A stretch of DNA of 40,000 nt, taken from contig FN649729.1 in NCBI GenBank assembly GCA_000310025.1, forward strand, positions 5,308,947 to 5,348,946. The letters are read 5' to 3'. Origin of the DNA: Ectocarpus siliculosus. Lineage: Eukaryota > Sar > Phaeophyceae > Ectocarpales > Ectocarpaceae. Below are positions 11,601 to 22,667 of the stretch, piece by piece; the stretch's first letter is position 1; each line of letters begins with the position of its first letter. The notes under the pieces were generated by a model that saw nothing but the letters and a program-made list of their open reading frames with translations, made no database searches and was not told the DNA's origin. The translations under genes were made by a program, and so were the position numbers.

Positions 11601-14600
11601 AAGAACACCGTGGCCCGGCCATCACCCAAAACCGCCGAGGGTGGATGGATGAAAAGCGACTCACGGATTTGGTAGAGGTCGAAGGCTTGGGCCCCGCCGC
11701 AGGTCTCATCCGGGGACCCCGGGCAAGCGGTGCTGCACGTTGCTGCGGTCTGCTCGTCGTACGTGTCGAGGAACGTTTCGACGAACGTTTCCTCGTCGCC
11801 GCACGAGCAGACGTTGCCCTCGACGAGCCCGAAGTACAGCGAGGACTCCGAGGCGCACAGCTCGTAGCACGCCTGTCAGGCGTTTTGCCGGATAACGTGA
11901 GGGGGGGAGGGGGGCGTTCTCAGGACGTGACGACAACGAACAGGATGGTGGTCTTCTCAAGTGAGTAGGTTGCAAGAGAAACAAGACGATGGTGTCCCAT
12001 GAGTTGCAAGATTCGGAAGAAGCGACGTCGACTACCGGGGGGCGGGCGTACTCCAGTTTCGCACGCCGTAGCGGTCAGACGGTTGACCGTGCGTCCTCGA
12101 GAGTGTGGAACACTGTTCCCACAGGTCCTATCACCGAAGGCCAATCGTTCCTTCCTACTTTGACAGAGGTGGCTCAAGAACGTTTTCCCTGCCCTAACTA
12201 CCCTGTCGAAAAGTTTTTCCGCCTTCTCAGCCCCTTCCTATGCCGCAGTACAGCTACCTTCTTCTGTGGGGGGACGGGTTGTTCGACGTTCGTCTCGAGT
12301 TCCTCCATTCCAAAAAACGCTTTGTGTTGTGTCGCAAGGGATTACGCAACAGACAAGACAAGACAAGATAGGGGATCGGATGGTGCCGACGGCACGTGAT
12401 TCAAACAACAGCGGCACGTCATTCAAACAACAACAAGAGAGTCCGCGCGTGCACCACGTGCTGCTGCCTGCTGCGGGCGGGGCGATGGGCGACGGTGGCC
12501 GTCTTACCTCCGCGGTGAGGTCGGACACCGTCGACGAAACCGTGAAGGGGTCTTCGTAGTCGCCGATCTTGCCGCAGCCGAGAGCGATGTACACCGGGGT
12601 GGATGCTTCCTGAACCAGGGGAGAGCCTGATGATCGATGATCGAACACAACGCCAGTCGGCGCCAGTAAAAGAAGACAAATATAGATACTATGATAATAC
12701 GGTATGCGTGTGAAAAAATAGGCTCAGATTGTCGTCGCGAAACACAACAAAAATTGGCTTAGTTGGAATGGTATAGCCTTGGTACTGAATGAATTCAGCC
12801 TTGACCAGAACATGTTTGGCTCTCTTCTGCAGCCTTATTTTCACGTGGGGCGGAATCTCTTGGCGGCCTTTCCGTACATACGGTAGCAGAGATGGCAAAG
12901 CTATGTAACAGATCGGCGACTCGAGACCAAAAGAGCATCGAAGGGCCATGTCCTGCCGTCCACAGTAATCAGCCTTCCTCACGAGGAGTGCGGTAAGGTA
13001 TACTTGTAAATGTTGCCAGGGAAAAGGACACGGGATTCTTAACTACACGGATGCACGTACGTATATCTGAGTCTTGTATGGTACCCAACGCTCGAGATTT
13101 CCATCGCACTACACATTGGACCCCGATATTCGTACCGCACTACCAAAGGAACCCTGGCTGCGCAAGTCACGTACACTCACCAGTTTCATCCTCAGCTAGA
13201 CCAACAAGATCAACGGATGGACGCCGCCCGCCGCCAAAGGTCCGGTCCGCACGTCGAAAGGCCGCAAGATAACACGGGTTGGCACCGGCGGCCCGGAAAA
13301 GACCGGGAGGGGTGGGGGAAGGGACATTTAAGCATTAAGGGTCTTCGAAGGGGAAAGCGAACAAGGCGCGTCACGTCGCTAGCGCAACCAACGTATGCCA
13401 GAAACGTCAACCCCGCCACGCAAGCTCTGCTGGTGAGCGCACGTGTCTAGCGACAGAGGGCGGCGTGTATCGGCGGGGCCGCAGAATTGCGGGAGAAAAT
13501 TATTCCGAACATCTGCAGGTGGTCAAACTTCACACGGAGCGGATCGGAAAGCTCTACATACGTCATAGACATACAGCAGTACAACAGCCTACCCATTATA
13601 TCTGGAGCCCGGGAAGGGAACGCCATATGGCGTTTGACAGTGGTTTGGTGAAGTAAAGTTTTGACGAAATACCCCTGCAGGTTGGGCTTGGATGAAATGA
13701 TGCCTCCGGCCAGGGGTACAGCAGTACACATACCTCGACGACTACGAACATCTCTGTCCATGCGTCAGAACTGCACGCCGAAAGAAAGTGTCAAGACTGG
13801 CGCCAGAATAGTCGGGATGAGCGCACACCACCCCTGGGACTTTTTCCCCCGAGGCTCTGTGGCGACTCGTGGAAAGGGCGCCCCCCCCTCCCCCTCCCCC
13901 GCGCCGCCCCCTTCCCCTACCTCTGAGAACGCCCCTTGGCACAGGTGCTCTCGTTCAACGGAAATGCTTCCAACACTTCAAGGGGAGTTGGTTTATCGTT
14001 ACCCAAGGATCGCACGGGTTCGTGTCCTGATCGGATGGTGGGGCCGACGCCCCCAGCTCCGTCCGAGAAAACGGCACCGCGAAAAGAAACCTATCTGTGG
14101 ACACCGCGTCCAAACAGCAGAGGAAAGATCAACAACAGCATGTGCCACGAACCAGCATGGCCGCCGCGGCCTACCACGGCCAAGTACTCACAGTCGTAAG
14201 CAACGCAAGGAGCGGCCCCAGAGTCGGAGCACTTGACGCCTTCTTTAGTGATGTCGCTGACGCAGCAGTCGCCGTCAGCGAGACCTGCTGCCAGCGCTGC
14301 TTCGGTGCAGTCCCGGCCCCCGCACAGGACGCACTCGGACGGGCAGCAGACGTCGCCGTCACCGGACGAGATGCCCTCGACGCCGTCGGTGTTGGAGCAA
14401 GTGTCGCCGGCAGATTCTTGGCTGGCATCTTCACGCGAAGAAACGTAAAGCATCCGAGAGGAACAAGGAGGGCGCAGACAACAAACAAGAGAAAAAAAAC
14501 ATCAACGCGGTGTCCTATTGTGGGGGCGTTCCGACATGCTTTGGCCCCACGCCCGTTTCGTTTTTGGGGGGGGCGGGGTTGACAAGGATGATTGCTGCGG

Positions 14601-16710
14601 TTTGCCAGAATCGAAACACACCCGTCGACGGTCACCAACCACCACCACCACACCACAAAAACTGAGGCTTGCTCACCGTCAATAATGCAAGGCGCCATCT
14701 GGTTCTCGGAGCACGAGGCACCGGAGACAATGATGTCGCCGAAGCAGCAGTCGCCATCGTCGAGCCCGGCGTTCACTGCCGCCTCGGTGCACGCTTCCCC
14801 TCCGCAGAACCCACATGCAGTCGGGCAGCAGACGTCGCCGTTGGCGGACTCAATTCCTTCGATGCCGTTGCTGCAAGTCTGGGTCGTGGCTTTTTGCAAC
14901 AAGAAGCGGGGGGGTTGGGTCGTTGTCAGGGGTATGAGATGCTGCATGTCTGGGACTTGTATTGGTCGGCTTATAGAGGCGTACAGCTGCTATTTAGGAG
15001 ACCAGAGGGGGGGTACCGCGAGAGTGGTCGATGACGCCTGTGCATCCGACAGACAACGTGTTCGGGGCCGTACGTACTGCTGCTGGAGTACGCCCCCAGA
15101 TTCACCACCCGGTACCCCCTGCTTTTCCATACCATGCACACAGCATGTCTACACCTATGATTTGCGTAATCAAAACAAGGCGTCTTGCTTTGTGCCCGTT
15201 CGTCTCTTCTGCGTCGACAAGCCCGGCCTAGGTTGATGCAGCATGCTGTACTGTAAGGCACACACGAGAGGGGAGTCTACATGTAAGGCCTCCAACAAGC
15301 CCTAGGGCCACCGACTGCTGCATCCGGCTCTCACCGGATTGGAGACTCCGGCCACGTGCGTCGCCCACGCTCGTCTTCCTCAAAAAGGGCTGCCATTGAG
15401 AATAACGTGTTCCGAGTCCATGCACGTTAGTGAACGCGCCGCACGGGGGATCTCTGTTAACAGATAGTATGCTATGATCCTTGTATGCATATTTGTATAT
15501 TCTTCCGGACCATTCGCGGCCTCAAGCCTCGCCGTCATCAATTCCATACCAGACGATAAGGCGGTACCGCCGTGTAATACAAAACACTGAGGACGAAGCG
15601 ACCGGCAATATGCTGTAAATCGAGTGTAGATTGGAGAACAGTTGCCTGTAGTACCTGATGTTGAGGCGCCTCTCACACACGCCACAAAGAGCGGGGTAAC
15701 CGAAGATATTTATTTACGGTATTCTATGTTCTATTTTACTGCTGTACCCCCGTCGTGATTCCTCTGTTAGGGTTAGGGCGGGTGAAATCCAGGTACGATA
15801 GAATAGGGTACAGTAGTCACTGCTGTGGTGAGTGATGGTACAGTATACAAGAAGGGTGAAAGGCATTCGATGCACCAAAACCTACATGTATGTACGTCAC
15901 GGTTCATACCGCGACGGGACATCGGGATGAAAAACAAAGGCAAACCACGGTTCGCACGTTCGCACGTTCGCACAACCGCATCATCGGGAGAAGCGGGAAA
16001 AATATTGTCGGCCCCAACTATTATATAATACATGTCGACAAGCATCCCACCGGAGAGACAAATTGACCAAAGGGAGCTCGTACGTTTTTGCAGCATGCAA
16101 CCTCCGTGTAGATTGCCAAACCTACACCACAATATTACACGTGCACGCCCAAAACTATGGACCATGATGGCCAAGCGTTATAAAGTGTGCGTGAAGTGTG
16201 AATTGAGTCTACGCTGAAGCCCGCTTCAAAAACCGTTCGAAATCCCTTGTACAATTCTGAGAGAAAAAAATTCTGCAGTCGCTTGACGCACGCCAGCCAG
16301 CCGCAACGTAGAAGTTAGTTCTCTAGACTGAAGGTCCAACACACTACAGTATCAACGCCGACCCCAAGCAGCCCTGTGCTTGTTGCAGCTAGTACGGAGC
16401 GTCGTTGTGAGCGAAAACGCGGCTTGCTCAACCAAATGCATAGATGAGTTCTATTAGGCAGTGGGATGACACAGCAGCACAACACAGCACCAAGATCACG
16501 GATTTTGGGGAAAAGTACCGTTACAAAAAGGCGCACGATGGATGTCTCCAGTCGCCAACCCAAGCAGTAAGATGTGCGTTCAAAATACGGTAACATTCAT
16601 CCATCACGAAGGCCCAACACCCTTACCTTGTGCTGGCTGAGCCCACCCTCGCTTGCTAATGCGTTAGCAAGCAGCGAGGCCAACCCCAGCAGTATCACGT
16701 CAGTCCTCAT
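8637..16710 (-). CDS. Secreted type I membrane protein with WSC domain and four ten-cysteine modules
   Basis: Ten exons, in gene order: 16710-16627, 14878-14677, 14428-14192, 12626-12508, 11872-11665, 11128-11062, 10392-10274, 9894-9633, 8941-8853, 8698-8637. They sum to 1449 nt, and every junction keeps the frame. The product is 482 residues. Residues 1-19 are a signal peptide (start ATG at 16710, cleavage expected after NALA). Cys modules lie at 29-95, about 104-174, 285-345 and about 370-433. A WSC domain at about 186-283 has eight cysteines (192, 216, 220, 236, 238, 260, 264, 272) and the signature YFGLVEGNVCSCG. A Pro/Thr linker spans 346-368, a transmembrane helix 434-462, and a short tail follows. 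WSC domains are known from yeast cell-wall stress sensors and algal wall enzymes. A wall-binding, sensing or adhesion role is inference. Less certain points are the AAG acceptor of exon 3, the long first intron (1.75 kb) and the last exon. Confidence 0.8.
10963..10993 (+). repeat. Short dispersed repeat with tRNA-like A box (copy 1)
   Basis: The core cagccggttagcgc-gtcga-gc is shared with 21370-21399. It resembles the D-arm/A-box part of a tRNA (GGTTAGCGC), but no B box or cloverleaf follows. It lies in an intron of the WSC gene, just before an A-run. Confidence 0.4.
14879..16626 (-). other. Long first intron of the WSC gene
   Basis: No exon is recognised in this 1.75 kb. It contains ttagggttaggg near 15765, a cgttcgca microrepeat near 15950-15975 and several tactgctg/cagcagta palindrome-like motifs. 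A missed symmetric phase-0 exon cannot be excluded. Confidence 0.4.
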
Positions 16711-17250
16711 GTTGCTGCTCGCCGTGACACCTTACGTTGTTGGTTTGATGAGACACACACGCGGGCAAACAAAGATCTTCACATCTGATTTGGTTGAATG
16801 ATTTGGTTGGCAAAACGGTCATGGTCGCATCGACAGCAGGGCCGGCGGTCTACACAAGCAAGCGGTGAGTATTGTGGTGCGACCACGGTACGGGGGTCAA
16901 GGCCTTGGCCCACTACTGCTGCAGTCGGCAGGGACATTACACATAAGATTCACGCGGAGAAAGATGAACGACTCGAGAACAACTTGTTTTATAATAATTT
17001 GCCGGTGGCTTTGAACCAAGAGACAAAAAGAACCAGTAGCGCCGGCCAGCAAGTAACTTTCTCGATCCAGGGTACACCGTGCTGCTCGCCCGCCGCACGG
17101 CGCCGAGCCTGGCTAGCCTCATGACACAGCTACGTTCAAACAAGTCACCGCGACTGGGGGTGCCTGATTGAGACGAATTAAAGGTAAACCAGGAATACTC
17201 ACTCGCGTCATCTTGCAACGGATAGGACATATCACATAATCAATGACTGC

Positions 17251-17307
17251 TGTGGGTATATCTCGAATGGGTAGTCTTTCTGTGTGTGTTTTTATTATTC
17301 CTTAATC
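17251..17307 (+). repeat. 57-bp direct repeat, left copy
   Basis: It starts tgtgggtatatctcgaatgg and ends ttattattccttaatc. It is identical except for one base to 18068-18124, 817 bp downstream. Confidence 0.9.
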
Positions 17308-18067
17308 CTCTTGACAAGGGCCACAGGAGCCGACAACAGCAGCGCACCATCATCACCGTCATCATCATGTCGTAAGCATACATACGCACCTCTTTTTGGA
17401 TCCCGACAAACCTAGACGGCGGCCCCTTCGTTTCGTCTGAATATCCCAGCGGCTTCAGCAGTATTCACTAGGCTGTCGACAGCGCGGCTGGTGTGAATGG
17501 GAAGTGTGTTGTGTGGGCGTGAGTCTGTGTCGAGCAAAAAATTAATAAAACGGAACTATCCTGAAGAGCCGCCGATCTTCTGTCATCAAACCAACCAACC
17601 GCAAAAAAAAGATCGACAAAAAAACAATTCTTTCATGTATAACCATCCTCACGTTACCGACGTATGCATACCTCTCGAGGGACACGAAAAGGTGACCATG
17701 CCTGACCTCCCCACTCTCCCGATCACCGTAACGGGGTGCGTTGACTTTGCAACTGAAGTAGATCCCCTCACACGTGGGGAGGGGAGGACAGGCAGTAAGC
17801 ATGCCCATGTCGCCAGAGTCCGAATTTTTATGTTCTTGTTTTTCGTGCAGATCTCCGTTTTTGATTTTTCGTGTTCCCAGATGCGCGCGAGAACCGAGAC
17901 CCTGCGGCCCGCGGGCCCGCACGGCCCTCGCTGTGCGCCGGTACTGCACACTGGACACGCACTCATGTAGACACACTTTGTTGCTCCGTCGATATAGCAT
18001 CAATAAGTCCAGTACCCAGCCGGTTTCCCTCCACTCACTGAAAAGACTCCACCACATCCCGTTCGAC

Positions 18068-18124
18068 TGTGGGTATATCTCGAATGGGTAGTCTCTCTGT
18101 GTGTGTTTTTATTATTCCTTAATC
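18068..18124 (+). repeat. 57-bp direct repeat, right copy
   Basis: The second copy of the repeat at 17251-17307, with one mismatch. The flanking gttcgac also matches the third, degenerate copy near 6081. Confidence 0.9.
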
Positions 18125-20271
18125 AATAGGGGGGATGCGTGTGTTTCCTTTTGACCGGAGCCTTCCTTCTGGATCCGCACCTGATGTGCGTACTAACGCA
18201 TCTCTGCAATCATGGTACGCTATCTACGGAGCTGCTGAGAGAGGTACAGCACAACAAGCAGAAAATTCTTGGATGCTCACAGTTGTGTCCTGGACACATG
18301 AGGAACCGAGGGGGTCTTTTTTTGGTTTGTACTGCTGTATGCGGCGTATCTCATGAATCCTGTGATTCCGCCGTACATACTACTGCTGTAGACACCGACA
18401 CTTGGAGATACTTTCGACCACCCGACAAACCGGGGCCGGGTGATGACACAGTCTTCAATCCGGGCAAGAGCTCGCAACACTCCCGTGCTTGCGTACATCT
18501 ATACCTACCTGTGCTCAACCTTTGGGTGGTGCTGCCGCCATCGTCGTTACAAAGTTACATGAACAAGAAAGAGGCTACAGCAGTGTGTCGCCAACTACTG
18601 GACATGGTACTTACAGCAGTACACAAGTCTACTGCATCTCAATCCTTCCCACACACCTCCAATGAGCAGTTAACCTAAAGTAGTAGTACCTATAACAACA
18701 ATTTAGGGCTGCTGCTGTATCTCCATCACCACATACATACATCAGTCACATTCGGCCGCCGACCCCATTCGGTGAAGGGGGGGCAATCCTTGCCCCGTGT
18801 ACGGTACAGGTCGAATGTAGTACATATACCACGCCGACGGAGACAACAGCTGCTGCAGTCTACATAACCTCACCACTGACAAACAAACAAGAACCCATGG
18901 GCCAAAGCGAGTCAACATTTTATATGTATGTACATCCTGCTGGCACGGAACCTCTCCTACTGCTGCTGTAGACTAGTCCATCATCCAGAAATAGACTACG
19001 CCGTTAACGAAGACAGATGTTCCTATTCTACCAAATTCTACCTTTCTTTGTTGAGCTCCATCAGGAGGGACAGATCATTATTCTCCTGCTGCTGTTGTCT
19101 TTGTGGATCCTCCCGCCCCCACGAGATTCCTGCTCAGCTTGGTAACCAAATACGTATTTTTTCGGCCTGATAAGACACCCCCTAATACCGATATATATTC
19201 TCTATCGGGAGTCCTCCGTCTACACGTAGTTGTCGGTTTACCAACACGGCGGCTCTGCCCTGGGAACAGCGGTCGCCGTGGAGTCGTATGCTGTGTTTTG
19301 AACCCGTTGGGCCCGCCATCCCGAGTGTCTGAGGCTGATGATCCAGGAACCGGTTGCCACGGGAAAACAATAAGGCTACAGCGTACGCGCTGATCAACAA
19401 CACTTCAAACACAAAAAAAAATGGTTGAATCCTCCCCACCAACGAAGCGCTGGAAACGCCAACACTGCGCGCCCGGACAACTCCAACTCCAACGTGTCCA
19501 CTACAGAGAACATGATTTTTTGAACAAGCGCACTCGAGATAGCCAACACATGAGAGCCCATCCTGTCCGATCGTCGCTTCGAGGGCATGCATACATCGTT
19601 GTGTGCGAGGCTCCACACAAACACCGACTACAAGGACGATAACCAATCGACAAACGGTCGGTGGTGACCCTCTGGTGCCTTCAACTTCAACCGGGTGCGA
19701 AGAAGGACGACACAGAGTACTCCATCTCGACCGTAGCGACCGATTATTCAACGGACCTCATCATGTTAAAATTACCGTCGGTGACTCGTGACTGCCCCAA
19801 CAAGGTAGAATAATAGCCGGGAGGCTCCGCGACCGTAACGGTCGTCACGACGGCATCGAAGCGACAACAAGCGGTCACTTGAGTATGACTCCTACGTCGC
19901 CGAGACGAAGGACCAATCACGTGCTGCCACAATCCAGCACTCTCAACCAACGATACGACGTACAGCAAGGTTGAACTACAAGAAGAGGTTAAGCGTACCG
20001 GAAAGGACAGAGAAGGTGTCTTTTGTTTCAACCCACGCAACTTCGATCGATGCCGGTTTCGCCAAAGGTTGCGCCTACACCAACCGGCGCTCGGTCGGTT
20101 CACGCGCCGCAGTTCACGCCGTATTTCGCTTGGTGCGTTCTTTCGTGTCGTAGACAACGGTTCATCGGGGATCGCGGCAACACAAGACATTTTTTGCGGC
20201 GTGGAAAACCAAACTAACGTCGGGTAACGAAAAACAAACTGTTCTTTTGCGCTGGTTGCATCGGAGGAAAA

Positions 20272-20825
20272 ATGACCTTCGAGACCCTTCGTGTACAACA
20301 TCCAAACTTGAACCTACCTGACGGAGAACGTGATCGAAAGAAACAAGAAGACCAGTTGGATTTACCACCGACGGCATGGCTTACCGTACCGCACCCACCA
20401 AACACCGAAACCGACTTTCGTGGAAAAACCGCACCGGAATACGGAAAACTATCGAAACCCGTCTGTTCACCATGCCGGATCTGGGAAACCACGCCACGCC
20501 ACCCCGGCAACAACATCAACGAGGACACGTCGGGCGAACGGACTCACTCGGGTTCACCGCCTTTAACTTTCTGGAGGAAGCCTCTGCACGCACGGTCTCT
20601 CAAGACGAGGCGGGATCCACACTACCGATAGCGCATACATGTATTCGTGCACGTGCGGGACATACATGCGAAACCAGGACTGACACCGGTAGAGCCTCGC
20701 GCAAGATGGCAAAAGAATACCACGTTGATTATCAGCAACGCCTGCAGAAACCGAAACCATGTTATGACCGCAATCGTCGGAGGAAGCCAGCCGCAGCCAA
20801 CAATTCGGCCACGAACCGCGCGTGA
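20272..20825 (+). other. Possible decayed retroelement coding sequence
   Basis: The frame 20376-20825 stays open for 149 codons. It contains AYRTAP near its start and a later basic stretch (YQQRLQK, YDRNRRRKP), loosely like the C-terminal part of Ty3/gypsy integrases. No catalytic motif, LTR or primer binding site was found, and neighbouring frames carry similar fragments. The likeness is weak and may be chance. Confidence 0.15.
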
Positions 20826-21020
20826 GCAACACTTAACAACAGCCACGTCGAGCAAGGAAAACGCCTATTTTTCGGTATGCATACGCCTCGTACCCTTGCC
20901 TTGCAGAGAGCTACGGTACGCCACGCCTACGAAGAGCCTGTCATTTAGGCCGCCCATACATAGTAGTAGCTAAAACACATGACACAATTTTGTTTGCACC
21001 ATACTGGTATGTACACAATA

Positions 21021-21047
21021 CAGTGGGGGCCCCTCTATAGTGCGGGT
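21021..21047 (+). repeat. Left terminal inverted repeat
   Basis: It reads CAGTGGGGGCCCCTCTATAG and then tgcgggt. It matches the complement of 22668-22694 at 26 of 27 positions. Confidence 0.9.
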
Positions 21048-21369
21048 TATATAGTGCGGATGCCCGCTATAGTGCGGGTGAAATCGCTTGGCACAAATTG
21101 GGTCGTCTATAGTGCGGGTGCCGCACTATTCGGGGCACCCCTCTATAGTGCGGCTTTGACCCCTCTCAAGACCCTATATAGTGCGGATTTGACGTCACGC
21201 CACGTCACCACCCGCCTAGATGCGGTCAAACCTAGATAGCCAACCCACACATTTTCCCGACACACACACACAGTCGTATTGGCGTTCGCATTTAGCGCAT
21301 TGCGCATTTTTCGAATTTGGGCCCCATTCCAGGGACCTTGATTTTTACCCGTTGGCACTGACGTCTTTT

Positions 21370-21399
21370 CATTGGTCAGCCGGTTAGCGCGGTCGATGC
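21370..21399 (+). repeat. Short dispersed repeat with tRNA-like A box (copy 2)
   Basis: It contains ggtcagccggttagcgcggt inside the transposon, about 100 bp before its ORF, and matches 10963-10993. Its place just upstream of the ORF could make it part of the element's promoter region. Confidence 0.4.
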
Positions 21400-21497
21400 T
21401 AATAATAAACACACACACACACACATACCCCTACCGGCTACGCATAGCAGCAACAGCATACCCCTACTGGCCACAGGAACAGCAGCAGAGGCACAGG

Positions 21498-21827
21498 ATG
21501 CCGTGTGCAGCAGGCGAACTCTGCCAACTTAGCAACCTCACACCCAAAGCCCCCGACGGCCACCAATGTCGAGGAGGATGTGGCGGCAGACTGCATGGTA
21601 TATGCGGCGAGGTGGAGGAGGACGGCGAGAATGAAATGAACCGCCTCTGTCCGGCGTGCTTCTCCTCCAAACTTTTCAAACACTTCGCCCCCCTGGAAAG
21701 CTACGCGGCAGGGTGCAGCTTGAACGAGGCCAGCTACTTGCTCAAGAGGGCACGGATGTTGATGATCGAAGCGCATGCATCGAAGCCGTCGCGCCAGGCC
21801 GATGTTAGGGAGTTTTTTGACGCGTAG
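21498..21827 (+). CDS. Small Cys-rich, zinc-finger-like protein inside the transposon
   Basis: The ORF runs from ATG at 21498 to TAG at 21825-21827 and encodes 109 residues. The first third has closely spaced Cys and His: CRGGCGGRLHGICGE followed by RLCPAC, which would suit a small zinc-binding fold (C-x3-C-x4-H-x2-C ... C-x2-C). A helical part follows (NEASYLLKRARMLMIEAHA), and the protein ends in REFFDA. It begins inside the element, after a CA microsatellite, and reads towards the right end. It may be the DNA-binding N-terminus of a transposase whose catalytic part was deleted, or an accessory protein. I do not recognise a named family. The sequence after the stop (21830-22240) is rich in G and T like the sense strand of introns in this window, so a further exon might have existed there. 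Confidence 0.6.
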   Translation: MPCAAGELCQLSNLTPKAPDGHQCRGGCGGRLHGICGEVEEDGENEMNRLCPACFSSKLFKHFAPLESYAAGCSLNEASYLLKRARMLMIEAHASKPSRQADVREFFDA

Positions 21828-22667
21828 ATCAATCAGCCGTTTTGCCCCACGCAGCTCCTGCTGTAATTTGCTGGTAGTGGATCTGCCGGGTGTTTGAATG
21901 AGTCAACTGTCTGCGAGTTTCACTTTGCCGTTTTTTCTTCAAAACCGCCCCCCCCAAACGTAGATGGCGTTGTGTTGTGTGGGTTTTTCTTGGAAAACTT
22001 GAGGTAGAACGTGCGGGAAGCACAATGTAGGATTTTTTTGGGTCCTTGTTTCTATTATATTTTTCTTGGAGTGTCCCCCCTCTCTTTTTTTCTCCGTGGG
22101 TGTGTCTGGGTCGTGTTGAAAAGGTGTTCGTTTCGTTTGTGAACGGACGTGTTTCGTATTTGGCAAGTTCAGGTTTCATTTTGTAGGCCTAACCTTGTTT
22201 TTTTAATGTGCAAGCGGAACTATCAATCAATGCAGAATGGAACAAGGAACAACAACATGGGCTGTGCGCAGCCTTCCTTTTTGGTACAGAGCGTACATTG
22301 CGTAACATCTCTGTATAGTACAGGATGTGGTTGTATATTGTTTGCCGCTGCTGTGCAGTCCATCCCGATGTATGTGCAACTTTTGCTGTTCTCTACTCAC
22401 CTGCGAAAGGATGCAGGCTTCTATCCATAGAGATACTGCAATTTTTCCCCACCTCACTTGTTACATGCACTACCGTGCCACCTGCATACAGTATCCCTCG
22501 CTTTTGGCTACGTCCTATGCTAAAACCTTGTGATTTCGTGGATAGTGCGCCTACCCGCACTATTGAGGGTTCTGAAACCCTGAATAGTGCGCCTTCCCGC
22601 ACTATTCAGGCCCGAAAGCATATAATGCGGGTGCCCTCTATAGTGCGGGTTTTTTCGCGTGTCACAT

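Larger units (their letters stand above)
16711..21020. other. Region upstream of the WSC gene, repeats and decayed sequence
   Basis: The first few hundred bases should hold the promoter of the - strand WSC gene. They include a gatttggttg direct repeat near 16788-16810, but no assured TATA box. Further on are the 57-bp direct repeats at 17251 and 18068 and many tactgctgtag-type motifs between 18200 and 18990. About 19400-20900 is A/C-rich on the + strand with several overlapping open frames. I see no recognisable host gene. Confidence 0.45.

Noticed and set aside
9609-15236. Long + strand ORFs opposite the Cys-module exons, and overlapping - strand frames
   Set aside because: They are mirror frames of GC-rich exons. 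The cysteine code, splice phases and signal peptide all support only the chosen - strand frame.
18139-18678. 179-codon + strand ORF
   Set aside because: It has no domain and contains several tactgctgtag-type repeats and irregular composition. It is probably chance.
19182-20301. Two - strand ORFs of 189 and 185 codons
   Set aside because: No recognisable motif, and overlapping open frames on the other strand. Composition bias alone can keep them open.
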